Origin: Rutidosis leptorrhynchoides
Taxonomy: Eukaryota; Streptophyta; Magnoliopsida; Asterales; Asteraceae
NCBI RefSeq assembly: GCF_046630445.1
Contig: NC_092341.1
Location: 9,517,501 to 9,581,500, forward strand
Length of the DNA: 64,000 nucleotides
Reading direction: 5' to 3'
Part shown: positions 13,158 through 26,670 of the stretch, one piece after another
Layout of the letters: the number at the start of each line of letters is the position of its first letter
Position numbering within the stretch: the stretch's first letter is position 1
Notes under the pieces: generated by a model
What the model saw: the letters and a program-made list of their open reading frames with translations, nothing else
Database searches by the model: none
Told to the model about the DNA's origin: nothing
Translations under genes and position numbers: made by a program

Positions 13158-14411
13158 TTACGGAGTATGTTCCATCATTCCCAACCCATTCCTAAGCAAG
13201 TTAAAGGTTTCCTTTTTAAGGGGCTTAGTGAATATGTTAGCTATGTTTTCCACATATTCTACCTTATCTATCACAATATTACCATTTTGGACGTGGTCAC
13301 GAAGGAAATGGTGCCTAATGTCTATGTGTTTAGTCCTATAGTGTAATATTTGATTTTTCAATAAGTCTATAGCACTTTTGTTATCACAACATATGAGTAT
13401 TTCAGAAGAGATGATACCGTAATCAAGGAAGGTTTGCTTCATCCATAACACTTGCGCACATGCTCTTCCCATAGCCACATATTCGGCTTCGGCGGTAGAC
13501 AATGCAATGGACGTTTGTTTCTTCGAGAACCATGATGTTAAGCAAAGACCCACGAATGCGCATACTCCACTTGTGATTTTTCTATCACTCATTGATCCTC
13601 CGTGATCAGAATCTGCAAAGCACATAATATCAACTCCGGTGAACTTTGGATACCATAACCCAAGATGCATTGTCCCTTTTAAGTATCTAAAGATTCTTTT
13701 GACAGCCTCAACGTGTGATGTCTTTGGATTTTCTTGAAATCTTGCACACAAGCACACACTAAACATGATATTGGGCCTACTTGCCATTAAGTATAGAAGG
13801 GATCCAATCATTCCCCTATACTTTGTACAATCAAACGGTTCTCCTTCCCCTTCCAAAGTAAGTTTTACATTTGTTGCCATCGGAGTTGCCATTGGTTTTG
13901 AGTTCTCCATTCCGAATTTTTTGATCATTTCATGAATGTACTTTTGTTGATTGATGAATGTTCCATCTTCTAGTTGCTTGATTTGTAGTCTGAGAAAGAA
14001 CTTGACTTCACCCATCATGCTCATTTCAAACTCATCATGCATTAACTTAGAAAACTCATTGCTAAGAGATTCGTTAGTAGATCCAAATACAATATCATCA
14101 ACATATATTTGAACTATGACTAAATCCTTTTCATGCCTTTTGATAAAGAGTGTATTATCAATATTTCCCATTTCATTCCCATTATTTATCAAGAAGGTTC
14201 TAAGTCTTTCATACCATGCTCTAGGGGCTTGTTTAAGTCCAACGAGAGCCTTTTTAAGTTTAAAAACATGATAAGGCTTTTCGAAATCTTCAAACCCCGG
14301 AGGTTGTGATATGTAAACTTCTTCATTTATGACACCATTTAAAAAAGCACTTTTGACATCTATTTGAAAGAGTTTGAAGTTATTGGCACATGCATATGCA
14401 AGAAGTATTCT
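13158..14411 (-). pseudogene. W reverse transcriptase (C-terminal part) and RNase H
   Basis: Ty1/copia RT-RNase H. The RT catalytic box IYVDDIVFG lies near 14105-14080. RNase H motifs follow: ADSDHGG, STAEAEYVAM and CDNKSAIDLL. The frame is open from the X junction (14411) to the stop at 13158. The start of this domain lies at 33583-34155, because X inserted inside it after the ARLESIRI segment. On the far side the text resumes ILLAYA. RT copies element RNA into DNA and RNase H removes the RNA strand, both in cytoplasmic particles. This half has no internal stop, but the gene is split by 19 kb. Confidence 0.85.
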
Positions 14412-17400
14412 TGTAACACCCCGTCAAAATCCCTTTAACAGAATGTTAACACTGGTCCCAGTGCTTGGCTTGACTTCTATGTAACAGCAATATTCTACAG
14501 TGGAAGCAATTAATACCTGAGAATAAAACACGCAAAACGGATCAACAATAATGTTGAGTGAATCTACAGGTTTTAGGTAAACAATACAGTATGTTTAAGA
14601 AATAACATTTCGAAAACGTTTATTAGTGGAAGACCACCAAGGTTTAATGTTATAGTTTTTAGACAACACCGTTTCTCGTTCTAAAAGTTTGTTGACACTA
14701 CTATGTTAAGTTTCGAATATCTGTAAACAATACCATGTCAAGTATTATCTTATTTTGTTCGTAAACCACAGTTTTACATAACGTTGTATAGCATCTGAAA
14801 AACAGTTGTCAGAAAAATAGTTTAAATATCCTTGACCACGAGATTTTACAAGTACAACACCAATTCGTAAAAACGTTTGCATAATATGAGCACCTGAATA
14901 CTAGCAATGACCCGAGTATAGAAGCCACTATACCCGCCTTTACCTCCTAAAATATTATACACTTGTTTGAGTGTATCTAATGTTCAAAATAAATGCACCA
15001 CAGTTATTATAGCGGGTGAGGTTGTCAACCTAACGGATCCGTCCATCTAAATTGTGCTTACACCGATGGTATTAAAAGTATTCAAGCTAGAGACTTTTTG
15101 AACAAACTCAATATGCATATATAGTACTCGTGTCAATACAAAAGCATTTGATAAAGTAAGTATAACAGCGTGTATTCTCATCCCTGAAAACATGTAAAAA
15201 GTGGGACTGGAGACTCACCTTTGAATAAAGCTCGGATGACAGACAAAACTTGTATGGTTTACAGCTGAATAATGCAACCTAAGTATACGTATTTAGGTCG
15301 GTCAATATAGGTATCTTAAATAAGGGTGGTTTCATAGTATCAGTTGTCTTATTGCTCGACTCGACGCGTTTCAAAGTAAAAGTCAACTATATCATGCAAG
15401 TCAAACAAAGTCAACCGAAGTCAAACCGAAAGTCAAACTTGGTCAAAGTAGTCAACTAAAGTCAACATCAATAGGTTCATGTCAAATGTTGGTCAACATG
15501 TCAAACCTAAGTCAAACAATATGTTTCAGGTCATGAATGATCATTTTCACAATTTCAGTTTATCGTTGTGCACAAAGTTCATGAACACGTAGCATACTTA
15601 GCACAATATCTCATAGTACAAAATTCATGTAAACATGGAAAACTCCAGATCATAAATATACTTAAAATTGATTCCAAAAAGTCCAGCTAGGGACTCATAC
15701 GATAATTAAAAGTCAGGAATCAGAAGGGGTACATTTGGGGTTTACCAAGTCAGTTTCTGACCGCGCACTGATTTCGTTTTGGCTATAACCGGAGCTAGGA
15801 ACATATAATTGATACAAGACCAGTGTACATAGTTCAAGGACAAGTCAAAATAACACATAAAAAAAATTTAGCAAATTTTGTTTAGCCAATTTGTACAGTT
15901 AACTTATGCAAGTTGGATGTTCAGTTTTTCAGCTCAAATCAGAATCCACATAAAGTATGGCTCTATTGTGCCAATGCATAAGGTTTTAGAGATTGAAATA
16001 AACTAACAATAAGTCACATATTATGTTAAAATTCATATTCCAGAAGCTTACATGCTTATTCAATAAACACAATCCACGGAGTATAAAACAGAGAGCAATT
16101 TACAGTTTCGATTCTAGTTTAGCTAGTCACATTCGAACACGATTATCCGAAGATCTAGATACAATTAGCCTATGATATCTACATGAAAGGTGAATTAATT
16201 TTTGTGTACATTTCAAATATACAAAGTTTTAATCACAGAAGTTAACACATTTTATCATACAAGGTTATTTTCATGCAAGTGCTGTATAAAACTACTTTTA
16301 CACTAATTCAAGCATATCTCGGGTTATACATAAGCAAACGACATGATATCCTAGTCTAAATTGAGTGTTTTTAAATTTTATTTCCAGTGGTATAAGTTTC
16401 ACATGACAATTAGTGGTCTATCAAATCCATATTTCTGATCAATCACGAAAACACAACGTTAATTTCAATTAAGCATAACTTGATCATCCGGAAACGAAAT
16501 CAAGCGAATCCAAAGCCTAAACTCAATAATTTTTCGCAAGGAATCTGAATATAACATAATAGTTAATATTTGAAAAACTTAATTTTTCTGATCATGCATA
16601 AACAAATTCGTTTTTAAACCCTAGCGCATCAAACAATCAAAATAACGATAACAATTAACACGTACGCGTATAGACTTGAGCAATTGACAACATAACTATG
16701 AAAATTTATTAAAAATCAGATTTTTAATATTAGGGTTCATGTATGTATACCTTAGATTAAGAAAAGAATTATATCAACGCGTAGAGGAGATCGAGAATTG
16801 CAACTTTCGTGTTGAAGGTTTATTTGATTGAGCAAAAATTAATGGTATTGTGTGAGGGTTGTTGGTCGACGCAGGAGGGAGCCAGGAGGAGGGAGGGATC
16901 GAATTCTTTAGGGTTAGGGAAAATAATGTGCAGTGCTTTATTTTTCTAGCTAATTATAATTAGGCCCTAAGCACACTACAAGTACCAAATAAGCCCAAAT
17001 TAGAAATTAAAGGGGTGGGGGTTGGGTTTCGGCCGAATGGGGCCCAAGAGGAGTGCCCGAGCTCGTGTTGTCCAATTCCTTGTACTCGTGGTCCGTTTCA
17101 AGTGTCGTTTAGTTGTACCGAAGGCCCGGAACGCTAAACTGAATCGGTAAAACGCAACCAATCGTTTAATTTATTAAAAACCCAATAAATTAAATATTTT
17201 TAAAAAGTTAATAATTAATAATTTAATTATTAAAATAAACCCGAGCGTTTCGTTGTTCAAAAAGCCGTTATCAAAATCGTATCGTTTTTATCGTATTTCT
17301 TTATCTGAAATATATACATTTGAATTAATATCAACCCACATTAATTATTGCAACCCACCAAGGATCAAGTATGCATTTATTGCATATAAACACATAACGT

Positions 17401-17468
17401 CAAATAATCGTCGTTAAATAAACTAACGGGTGGTTAACGGAAGTAACGGAAAAAGCAGGGTTGTTACA
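14412..17468 (-). repeat. X 3' LTR (3057 bp)
   Basis: Plus-strand view starts TGTAACACCCC and ends GGGTTGTTACA. Repeated at 22278-33582 apart from inserted Y. Contains a W-box array at 15381-15516. Confidence 0.9.
15381..15516 (-). promoter_or_regulatory. Dense W-box array in X LTR
   Basis: Twelve GTCAA cores in about 136 bases. Ten match the full W-box on the minus (element-sense) strand, TTGAC followed by C or T. W-boxes are the binding sites of WRKY transcription factors. The array is kept in the other LTR (23246-23381) with one core lost. Confidence 0.7.
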
Positions 17469-17506
17469 TTACCCACCTGTTATTAAAAATTTCGTACCGA
17501 AATTTT
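17469..17506 (-). other. X hairpin and polypurine tract
   Basis: Nine-base arms AAAATTTCG / CGAAATTTT (17486-17506) around a three-base loop, then a purine-rich stretch ending at the LTR, 17 bases away. Same layout as in T. Confidence 0.7.
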
Positions 17507-17539
17507 AGTGATCATCCTCAGAAGTAGTTTTCTCGGGAA

Positions 17540-20500
17540 ACAGCTGCGGGTATTTCAGTCTCATCTGGTCTTCACGCTCCCACGTGAACTCTGATCCTCT
17601 TCTCGCGTTCCACCGAACTTTAACGATAGGAATTCTGCTTTGTTTAAACTATTTGACCTCATGGCCCAAGATTTCGATAGGTTCCTCAATGAAATGAAGT
17701 TTGTCGTCGATACACAGTTCCTCTAAAGGAATAATCAAATTCTCGTCGGTTAAGCACTTCTTCAAGTTGGATACATGAAAAACGTCGTGTATACCGCTGA
17801 GTGCTTGTGGCAGTTCCAACCTGTATGCTACCGGTCCAACTCTTTCGGTTATCTCGAATGGTCTAACATATCTAGGACTCAATTTACCTCGTTTCCCACA
17901 TCGTACAACACCTTTCCAAGGTGATACGTTAAGCATAACTTTGTCACCAACTTGGAATTCTATGTCCTTCCGTCTAACATCGACATAACTCTTTGACGAC
18001 TCCGAGCCATTTTCAATCATTCCTGAATCTGTAGAACTTTCTCCGTTGTCTCCTGAATAATCTCAGGTCCTGTCAATTGACTATCTCCCAATTCGCTTCA
18101 ACAAACGAGAGACCTACACTTCCTTCCGTACAATGCTTCGAAAGGTGCAGCTTTAACGCTCGCATGGTAGTTGTTATTGTATGAGAACTCAGCTAGTGGT
18201 AAGTACTTATCCCATCCGTTTCCGAAATCAATAACACATGCTCGCAACATGTGCTCAAAAGTCTGTAGTTCGTTAGCTCTAGCCATCTGTCTGGGGGTGA
18301 TATGCTGTACTCATATTTAAACGAGTCCCCATTGCTTTCTGTAACGACTGCCAAAATCTGGAGGTGAATCTGCTGTCGCGATCAGATATTATAGATATAG
18401 GGGTGATGATATGTACACAACCACTTTTTACACATACACAACCAAACATGTTTTACAGTGTTGTACAGTATTTGTACTGCACAACACTGTAAAGCATGTT
18501 TGGTTGTGTATGTGTAAAAAGTGGTTGTGTACATATCACTCCCCTAGATATAGGCACTCCATGCCTAGAAACGACTTCCTTAATGTAGATCTGAGCCAAC
18601 TTCTCCATTTTATCAGTTTCTCTTATCGGTAAGAAGTGTGCAGACTTTGTGAGACGATCCACGATAACCCAAATAGTATCGTAACCTCCCGCTGTTCTCG
18701 GCAGTTTCGTGATGAAGTCCATGGTAATACCTTCCCACTTCCACTGAGGAATCTCTGGTTGAGTTAATAATCCTGATGGCTTCTGATGCTCCGCCTTGAC
18801 TTTAGCGCAAGTCAAGCACTTTCCGACATAGGTAGCAATGTCAGCTTTCAAATTTGGCCACCAATAAAATGCCTTCAAATCTTGATACATTTTATCTGAT
18901 CCCGGATGAATTGAGTACCTTGACTTGTGTGGTTCCTCCAACACTAGTTCTCTCAATCCACCAAACTTTGGTACCCAAATTCGATTAGCAAAGTACCGTG
19001 TTCCGTCCTCTTTGATGTCAAATTTCTTATCCATTCCTCTGAGAAATTCAACATCGACATTTTCTTGCTTCACGGCTTCTCGTTGTGCTTCACGGATTTG
19101 CGATGTGAGATTCGTACGGACAACTATGTTAAGAGCTTTAACCCTAAGAGGTTTATCCCTAAGAGGTTTATCTCGCTCTTTTCTGCTCAAAGCATCCGCC
19201 ACAACATTCGCCTTGCCCGGATGGTATTGAACTTCGCAGTTATAATCGTTAAGTAGTTCCATCCAACGTCGTTGTATCATGTTGAGATGCTTCTGGTCGA
19301 ATATGTGCTGTAAACTCTTATGGATGGTGAAGATAGTAAACTGGGTTCCATACAGGTAGTGTCTCCACATTTTATGTGCAAGGACAACAGCTCCTAGTTC
19401 AAGGTCGTGCATAGTGTAGTTCTGCTCGTGAATCTTTAACTGTCGCGCTCCATAAGTAATAACCTTGTTTCGTTGCATAAGCACGCAACCCATTCCTTGA
19501 CGTGAGGCATCACAATAAACAACAAAATCTTCACCTCCCTCGGGTAGAGATAATACTGGTGCAGTTGTTAACTTCTCTTTCAATAATTGAAATGCAGTCT
19601 CTTGCGGTTCTGACCATTCATACCTCTTGCCCTTATGAGTCAATGCGGTTAATGGTCGGGCAACCTTAGAGAATCCTTCAATAAATCTCCTGTAATAACC
19701 AACCAGACCCAAATATTGCCGAATCTGCGTTAGCGTCTTTGGAGTCTCCCAATTCTTAACCGATTCAATCTTTGCTGGGTCGACCTGCATTCCATTGGCC
19801 CCTACAACATGGCCAAGAAATTGTACCTCTAGTAACCAAAAGTCACACTTAGAGAACTCTGCATACAACTGCTCTTTTCTAAGCATGGCCAATATCGAAG
19901 GTAGATGCTGTTCGTGCTCTTCATTGTTCTTGGAGTACACCAATATATCATCAATAAACACAATGACGAATTTATCTAGGTATGCCTCACACCCACGGTT
20001 TATGAGGTCCATGAACACTGCTGGTGCGTTCTTCAAACCAAACGGCATCACTGTAAAATCATAATGTCCATAACGTGTTCTAAACGCCGTCTTCGGGACA
20101 TCGGCTTCTTTGACTCTCAATTGGTGATACCCGGATCTCAAATCAATCTTTGAATGACAACTAGATCCCTGCAGCTGATCAAATAAGTCATCAATCCTCT
20201 GTAGCAGATACCGATTCTTGATTGTCAACTTGTTCAATTCTCTGTGGTCGATACACAATCTCATCGATCCATCCTTCTTTTTGACAAACAAGACCGGAGT
20301 TCCAACTCGGAAATTTATGGCCATGTGACCCACGTTCTAGTACCGGTTACAAATTAGGGCATTACAACTCTGATGTTCTTCACCACGGGAAGTTCTTGTA
20401 GTTCTAAAGGTGCAAGTCCGTATATTGTACGCGTAACAGGTGCAGCTGCTGGCACCAAATCAATCCAAAATTCGACTTCACGGTGGGGTGGACGTGTAAC

Positions 20501-20640
20501 CCTAGGACATTCTCTAATAGTCGGGAAATATTCGGGTCTCTTAATGTCGATTCATCTTTACTCACATGTGCCAGATTTACGAGACATTCTCATCTCATGT
20601 ACTTCTGGACCTTCGAGTAATTAGTGTAAATTGACGGTGT
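17540..20640 (-). pseudogene. X pol: RT, RNase H, integrase, chromodomain (broken)
   Basis: Ty3 pol read right to left. A pre-RT segment (PPHREVEF) lies near 20490. RT has the catalytic box [10 protein letters not shown] and [10 protein letters not shown]. RNase H has [13 protein letters not shown]. The integrase zinc finger (HPGSDK ... CLTCAK) and first catalytic Asp (TMDFITKLP) follow. The frame is cut at VPIS by the MITE at 18400-18544. Beyond it the HPQT region has two stops and a frameshift where the catalytic Glu should be, then an open piece 18286-18098, then 18020-17649. A chromodomain-like tail (VRWNARRGSEFTWERED) lies at about 17600-17560 after a stop. A stop also sits near 20338. 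Not functional. Confidence 0.85.
18400..18544. mobile_element. Foldback MITE, 145 bp, in X integrase
   Basis: Almost the whole element is one inverted repeat: the left arm from GGGGTGATGATATGTAC pairs with the right arm ending GTACATATCACTCCCC, with a centre near 18470. The TSD TAGATATA lies at 18392-18399 and 18545-18552. Removing the MITE and one TSD restores an unbroken integrase frame across the site. The 8-bp TSD points to hAT. If the first G is counted in the TSD it is 9 bp, which with the long terminal repeats would fit Mutator. Confidence 0.9.
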
Positions 20641-22263
20641 ACTGATCTCCTCTCCGTACACCATTATCGTTGGTGAAAGGAATTTGAATAGCCTTCAGGT
20701 CATAGCTGCCTCAGTTGTATCATCAGATAACCAGTTTATTTCAACCACGAGGTTAAAACTTTCTAGTTTAATAGTTATATAGAGTACACATTGTCTAAGG
20801 AAGGTACAGGGTTATAAACGTTGCGACCAAACTTCTCTAGCGTAAGGCTTCTCTCAGCACCGGTGTTGACAGCATATATAAACATTATGGTTAATGAATG
20901 AGAACGTGACGAGTTCCATTGGAAAACGAAAATGAACAAGGTGTATGGCAACTCAAATAAAATCTGATATTTTTCGAAAAGGGTTGGTACAAACTCCCAG
21001 GCGTGTGTCTTGCGGGAACAGATGAAGTGTAGTTCGTGTCGATGTGTTCAAAGTTGGTTGGTAAAGTTTGTGGGTATAATGAAAATGATTGTCGCTTATG
21101 AATAATACGTTGGAACAAAATGAGGAGGGATATGGTAATGGGTAGTATTACTAGTAGCAATGAGTGATGGCGTTAGCGATAAGTAACGATGGGTTGTGAT
21201 AAGAAGTGATGATAGTAGTGACGTATAAATTGTTAGATAGTATGCTCGCATCATAAGTATATGCACATGTACTCTAATGCACCCAATAAGGCATAATGGT
21301 CATCAGTCGGTAGGCTCGTGTTGGAAAACAAAATCATGGACGGCGGGTGGCTGAATGATAGGTAAGTTGGTAATCGAGTGAACAATATCTACTACGCATT
21401 GTGCGGGTTGTTATCAGGAATTCCTCCTCTAAAGACGTATCAGAAATGAGTTGTGATGCACAGTAGCGAGCAGTAAAACGTGGAGGTGTGAGTAGTGACG
21501 AGTAGTACTTAGTAGTGGTAAGTAGTAATGAGTAGTATTGAGTAGTAGCAAGTAGCAAGGGGTAGTAGTAAGTAGTATTTAGTAATGACAAGCAGTGAGA
21601 AGTAGTGTTCAGTCGTGACTAGCAGTGAGAGGCGGTGTTGAGTAGTAGTTAACAGCAATAAATAGTACTGAATAGTGGTATGAAATGAAGAGTGTGTTCA
21701 AGTAGTGTCCTTGTAGTGACAAGTAGTGATCGGTGGTGGCAGGGAGTGTCGAGCAGTGATGAGTTGTGTCAAGATTACAAGTTATAATACAATTAATTTG
21801 CACAGTGTAAGTTTCTACTCACATTTAAGATTGCACGATTTGTTTTCTAAATGTTGTTTACCCAGTAACCTACTTGACTCGGCCCCAATTCCTTATTTTG
21901 TGATGTCGGAACTTCTATATGAGTTACCGTAATGAAATCCCGGTCTTTACATTACGCTATCTCACATTTCCATTCGACATCATTCCATAAGTTCAAGATG
22001 GCATAGTCAACTTAATTTAGTTAAATCTGGCTTCGTGTGTACGTATGTGTTTCGTGATATAGTATATTTAATCCAAGTCCATGTTGTATGGTATAAGGCG
22101 TATATGTATGTGGTGTAATGTGTAGCCCTACATGTAGCATTGTGAAGCAAATAGTGCAGGTATGGTGTATAAAAGTCGTCCAAGACACACGACTATAGAC
22201 TAGACTTCACTAATGCGCCCTACGGTTAGACACACTAATGTATCCTAGTTCCCTATAGCCACA
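20641..22263 (-). other. X gag-protease region lost, AGT-rich low-complexity sequence
   Basis: Where gag and protease should lie there is no capsid, zinc-knuckle or protease motif on either strand. From about 21440 to 21780 the plus strand is an irregular array of AGTAGT/AGTAGTG with no fixed period. Confidence 0.55.
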
Positions 22264-22277
22264 GCTCTGATACCATA
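22264..22277 (-). other. X primer binding site (initiator tRNA-Met)
   Basis: Minus strand TGGTATCAGAGC (22264-22275), two bases from the 5' LTR. Confidence 0.85.
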
Positions 22278-24366
22278 TGTAAGACCCTGTCAAAATCCCT
22301 TTAACGGAATGTTAACGCTGGTCCCAGTGCTTGGCTTGACTTCTATGTAACAACAATATTCTACAGCTGAAGCAATTAATACATGAGAATAAAACACGCA
22401 AAACGGATCAACAATAATGTTGAGTGAATCTACAGGTTTTAGGTAAACAATACAGTATGTTTAAGAAATAACATTTCGAAAACGTTTATTAGTGGAAGAC
22501 CACCAAAGTTTAATGTTACAGTTTTTAGACAACACCGTTTCTCGTTCCAAAAGTTTGTTGACACTACTATGTCAAGTTTCGAATATCTGTAAACAATACC
22601 ATGTAAAGTTTTATCTTATTTTGTTCGTAAACCACAGTTTTACATAACGTTGTATAGCATCTGAAAAACAGTTGTCAGAAAAATAGTTTAAATATCCTTG
22701 ACCACGAGATTTTACAAGTACAACACCAAGTCGTAAAAACGTTTGCATAATATGAGCACCTGAATACTAGCAATGACCCGAGTATAAAAGCCACTATACC
22801 CGCCTTTACCTCCTAAAATATTATACACTTTTTCGAGTGTATCTAATGTTCAAAATAAATGCACCACAGTTATTATAGCGGGTGAGGTTGTCAACCTAAC
22901 GGATCCGTCCATCTAAATTGTGCTTACACCGATGGTATTAAAAGTATTCAAGCTAGAGGCTTTTGAACAAACTCAATATACATATATAGTACTCATGTCA
23001 ATAAAAAAGCATTTGATAAAGTAAGTATAATAGCGTGTATTCTCATCCCTGAAAACATGTAAAAAGTGGTAATGGAGACTCACCTTTGAATAAAGCTCGG
23101 ATGACAGACAAAACTTGTACGGTTTACAGCTGAATAATGCAACCTAAGTATACGTATTTAGGTCGGTCAATATAGGTATCTTAAATAAGGGTGGTTTCAT
23201 AGTATCAGTTGTCTTATTGCTCGACTCGACGCGTTTCAAAGTAAAAGTCAACTATATCATGCAAGTCAAACAAAGTCAACTGAAGTCAAACCGAAAGTCA
23301 AACCTGGTCAAAGCAGTCAACTAAAGTCAACATCAATAGGTTCATGTCAAATGTTGGTCAACATGTCCAACCTAAGTCAAACAATACGTTTCAGGTTATG
23401 AATGATCATTTTCACAATTTCAGTTTATCGTTGTGCACAAAGTTCATGACCACGTAGCATACTTAGCACAATATCTCATAGTAAAAAATTCACGTAAACA
23501 TGGAAAACTCCAGATCATAAATATACTTAAAATCAATTCCAAAAAGTCTGACCAGGGACTCATAGGATAATTAAAAGTCAGGAATCAGAAGGGGTACATT
23601 TGGGGTTTCCCAAGTTAGTTTCTGACCGCGCACTGATTTCGTTTTGGCTATAACCGGAGCTAGGAACATGAAATTGATACAATACCAGTGGAAATAGTTC
23701 AAGGACAAGTCAAAGTAACACATATCAAAAATCTACTAAATTTTGTTTAGCCAATTTGTACAGTTTACTTATGAAAGTTGGATGTTCAGTTTTTCAGCTC
23801 AAATCAGAATCCACATAAAGTACGGCTCTATTGTGCCCAATGAATAAGGTTTAAGAGATTGAAATAAACTAACAATAAGTCACATATCATGTTAAAATTC
23901 ATATTCCAAAAGCTTACATGATCATTCAATAAACACAATCTACAGAGTATAAAACAGTGAGCAATTTACAGTTTCGATTCTAGTTTAGCTAGTCACATTC
24001 GCATTCGATTATCCGAAGATCTAGATACAATTAGCCTATGATATATACATGAAAGATGAAGTACTTTTTGTGTACATTTCAAATTTTCAAAGAGTTAATC
24101 AAAGAAGTTAACACATTTTATCATACAAGGTTATTTTCATGCAAGTGCTGTATAAAACTACTTTTACACTAATTCAAGCATATCTCGGGTTATACATAAG
24201 CAAACGACATGATATCCTAGTCTAAATTGAGTGTTTTTAAATTAAATTTCCAGTGGTATAAGTTTCACATGCCAATTCATGGTCTATCAAATCCAGATTT
24301 CTGATCAATCACGAAAACACAACGTTAATTTCAATTAAGCATAACTTTATCATCCGGAAACGAAAT
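22278..24366 (-). repeat. X 5' LTR, part 1 of 2
   Basis: Repeats 14412 onward. Interrupted after ...GGAAACGAAAT by element Y. GAAAT (24362-24366) is the TSD. Holds the second W-box array (23246-23381). Confidence 0.9.
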
Positions 24367-26632
24367 TGTAACGACCCAACCCGTTAACCATCCAAAAACG
24401 TGCCATAAAAAAAATTTGTGAGGCAGTTCATCTGGACGGCGTCTAGTTATTTGGACGGCGTCCAGTTGTGAAGACCAGGACGGCGTCCAGCCATCTGGGA
24501 CGGCGTCCAAATGTACTAAAAATTCCTGATCAGTTTGTCAAAGTTACGTGGGTGAAAAACCTGTTTCCCGATACATTTAAACCATAACACTTTCACAATA
24601 TGTTATCATAATTAAAACTAAGAGTTTTTCACAATAAAACCGAGTTTTACGACACCGGGCCCACATCGGCCGTTTTACGACTTTCGTACAAAATTACGAG
24701 TTTTCGACCATATAAGTTTAGCACAAAAACGAAGACCGAGCATGGTGATTGGGGATACGCTACCCAATCCTAATCAAATCCAAAAGCACGTCTTCTAAGC
24801 AACTACGCAAGCCCACTAGTCCCCACGCTTACCGAGCCACCGCATCCATGCAAATCTATAAAAAGGTAAACAACGAGAGGTAAGCTAAAACTTAGTGAGT
24901 GAGAATATACTACATACATATATATGCATAAAATGGACACGCCACATAAGTAAGCAAATAACGCATACTGGAGCATCCAAGCATAAAGGAAAGCTAAGCT
25001 AAGCATACCGTATGATCACTAAGCAACAAGCTAATAACATCAACAATAAAGCAAGTTCACCAACGACGATGTGAACAACGCCAATAAGCTACACCCAGAG
25101 GGTTAGCTACATCACAATAACACAACAATATACAACAAGGCGTAATCCGCCCAAGGTTAACCCCTTAACCCGTATACCGAAACCAAATACCAAAATGAAG
25201 ATTGGCTGAACTACACGAGTCTTAGTAGATCCGCATCCACACGAGATTACTATCTTCAATACCACAACAACATCGAGGTTAGCCGAAACTACACGAGCCT
25301 TAGTGAATCCGCAACCACACGAGATCACTACCTCAATAAGATGATCGAACTACACGTGTCATCGTGAATCCGAACTACACGAGACTCACTTTCTCAATAA
25401 GATGACCGAAACTACACGCGTCATCGTGAATCCGCATCCACACGTGATCCACTTCTCCAATCAAACCTCAATACTAACCCTTCGCCATTGGGGTTGTATA
25501 ATCTACATCACAAGCATAAGTGATAACGTACACACAAAGTGTGCACCTCGCCAAAAGTGGTGAACCAAAATGCACAATCGTGCCAATTGAACCTATACGC
25601 AAGTCCATCAAATCCACCTATATGTGAAGTGAGCTCTATAACCGAAAACCACTTCACCTGACCCGCACCCATCCTACACATACATATGTACATAGGATAT
25701 TAACACTCACCTTGTCGCCTTGATGAATGCTACCGAATAATCCGCAACTTACCGATGGAATGTACCTATTCCATTATCACAAACACAACAAAACACTTAG
25801 AGTGGATTTACAAACCAACTCAAATCAACACTTAGTGCAATTTTGACCCATTGCACTTCCAAGCACCAAACAGCGTCCAAACTAACCAATAATCACTAAC
25901 ACAAGTGAGAATGGTCCTAATATGCCAACTAAACCCGAACACAAGTGTTAAACACTCATCTTGCCCAATTTGACACCAAACCCTAATTTTGACCCATTTC
26001 AAAATTAGTCAACCAAACACACCCAAAAGTGTTCCAACACTTCCATAATCACTAAACCTAGTGATTAAACTCAAGATCAAAGCCTAATCAAGGCCAAATC
26101 GTCAACCAACCCAAAACCCGCCAAGTGACAAGAATAACTAGTCACCATAAACCCATTTCATCATCTAAGAGGGTTTCACAACAAATCAAGCTCAAACCCT
26201 AACTTGAATATCAAATCTAACAAATGAAATTCGGAGTTTGACTTACCATTACTACCACAACGTAGCCGTGAACGAGATGAACAACTTTAAAACCCGAGCT
26301 TTGGTGAGAATCCGACTCCTTCTTCTCCAAATCAAGCTCTCTCTCACTAAAAGTGAGTTTCTCTCACTAGGGTTTGAAGAGAGTGTTTGTGTGGGTGAAA
26401 TGTGATCCACAATGATCAATGGATCAGCTTTGAAGGCTCTAAACCGACACCCAAGTGAATTTATCAAAATACCCCTTTTTAAAACTAAATAAAACAGCTG
26501 GCCCGTCAGACACTTTGGACGACATCCCAAAATCTGGACGGCGTCCCACTCTTCACTGCTGGACGGCGTCCCCCAAATCTGGACGGCGTCCCAATCAACT
26601 GAAAGAGGCTGAAACAGAAACAGGGTCTTACA
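24367..26632 (-). repeat. Y 3' LTR (2266 bp)
   Basis: Matches 30358-32610. Motif GGACGGCGTCC at 24434 (last base changed), 24453, 24478 and 24498, and near the other end at 26536, 26561, 26581, with a decayed copy at 26517. A roughly 61-bp degenerate tandem array (units with CTACACG...GTGAATCC) lies at 25197-25468. Confidence 0.9.
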
Positions 26633-26670
26633 ACTCTCCCCCACTTAAACATGATCGCGTCCTCGCGATC
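26633..26670 (-). other. Y polypurine tract and hairpin
   Basis: In element sense the text is a stem GATCGCG-AGGA-CGCGATC (26653-26670), then a purine run AAGTGGGGGAGAG up to the LTR. Confidence 0.72.

Noticed and set aside
18411..18632. Plus-strand ORF of 73 codons
   Set aside because: It lies in the MITE foldback and antisense integrase.
20891..21803. Minus-strand ORFs of 60-90 codons in X
   Set aside because: Low-complexity Tyr/Leu/Thr text from the AGT-rich tract and no gag motif.
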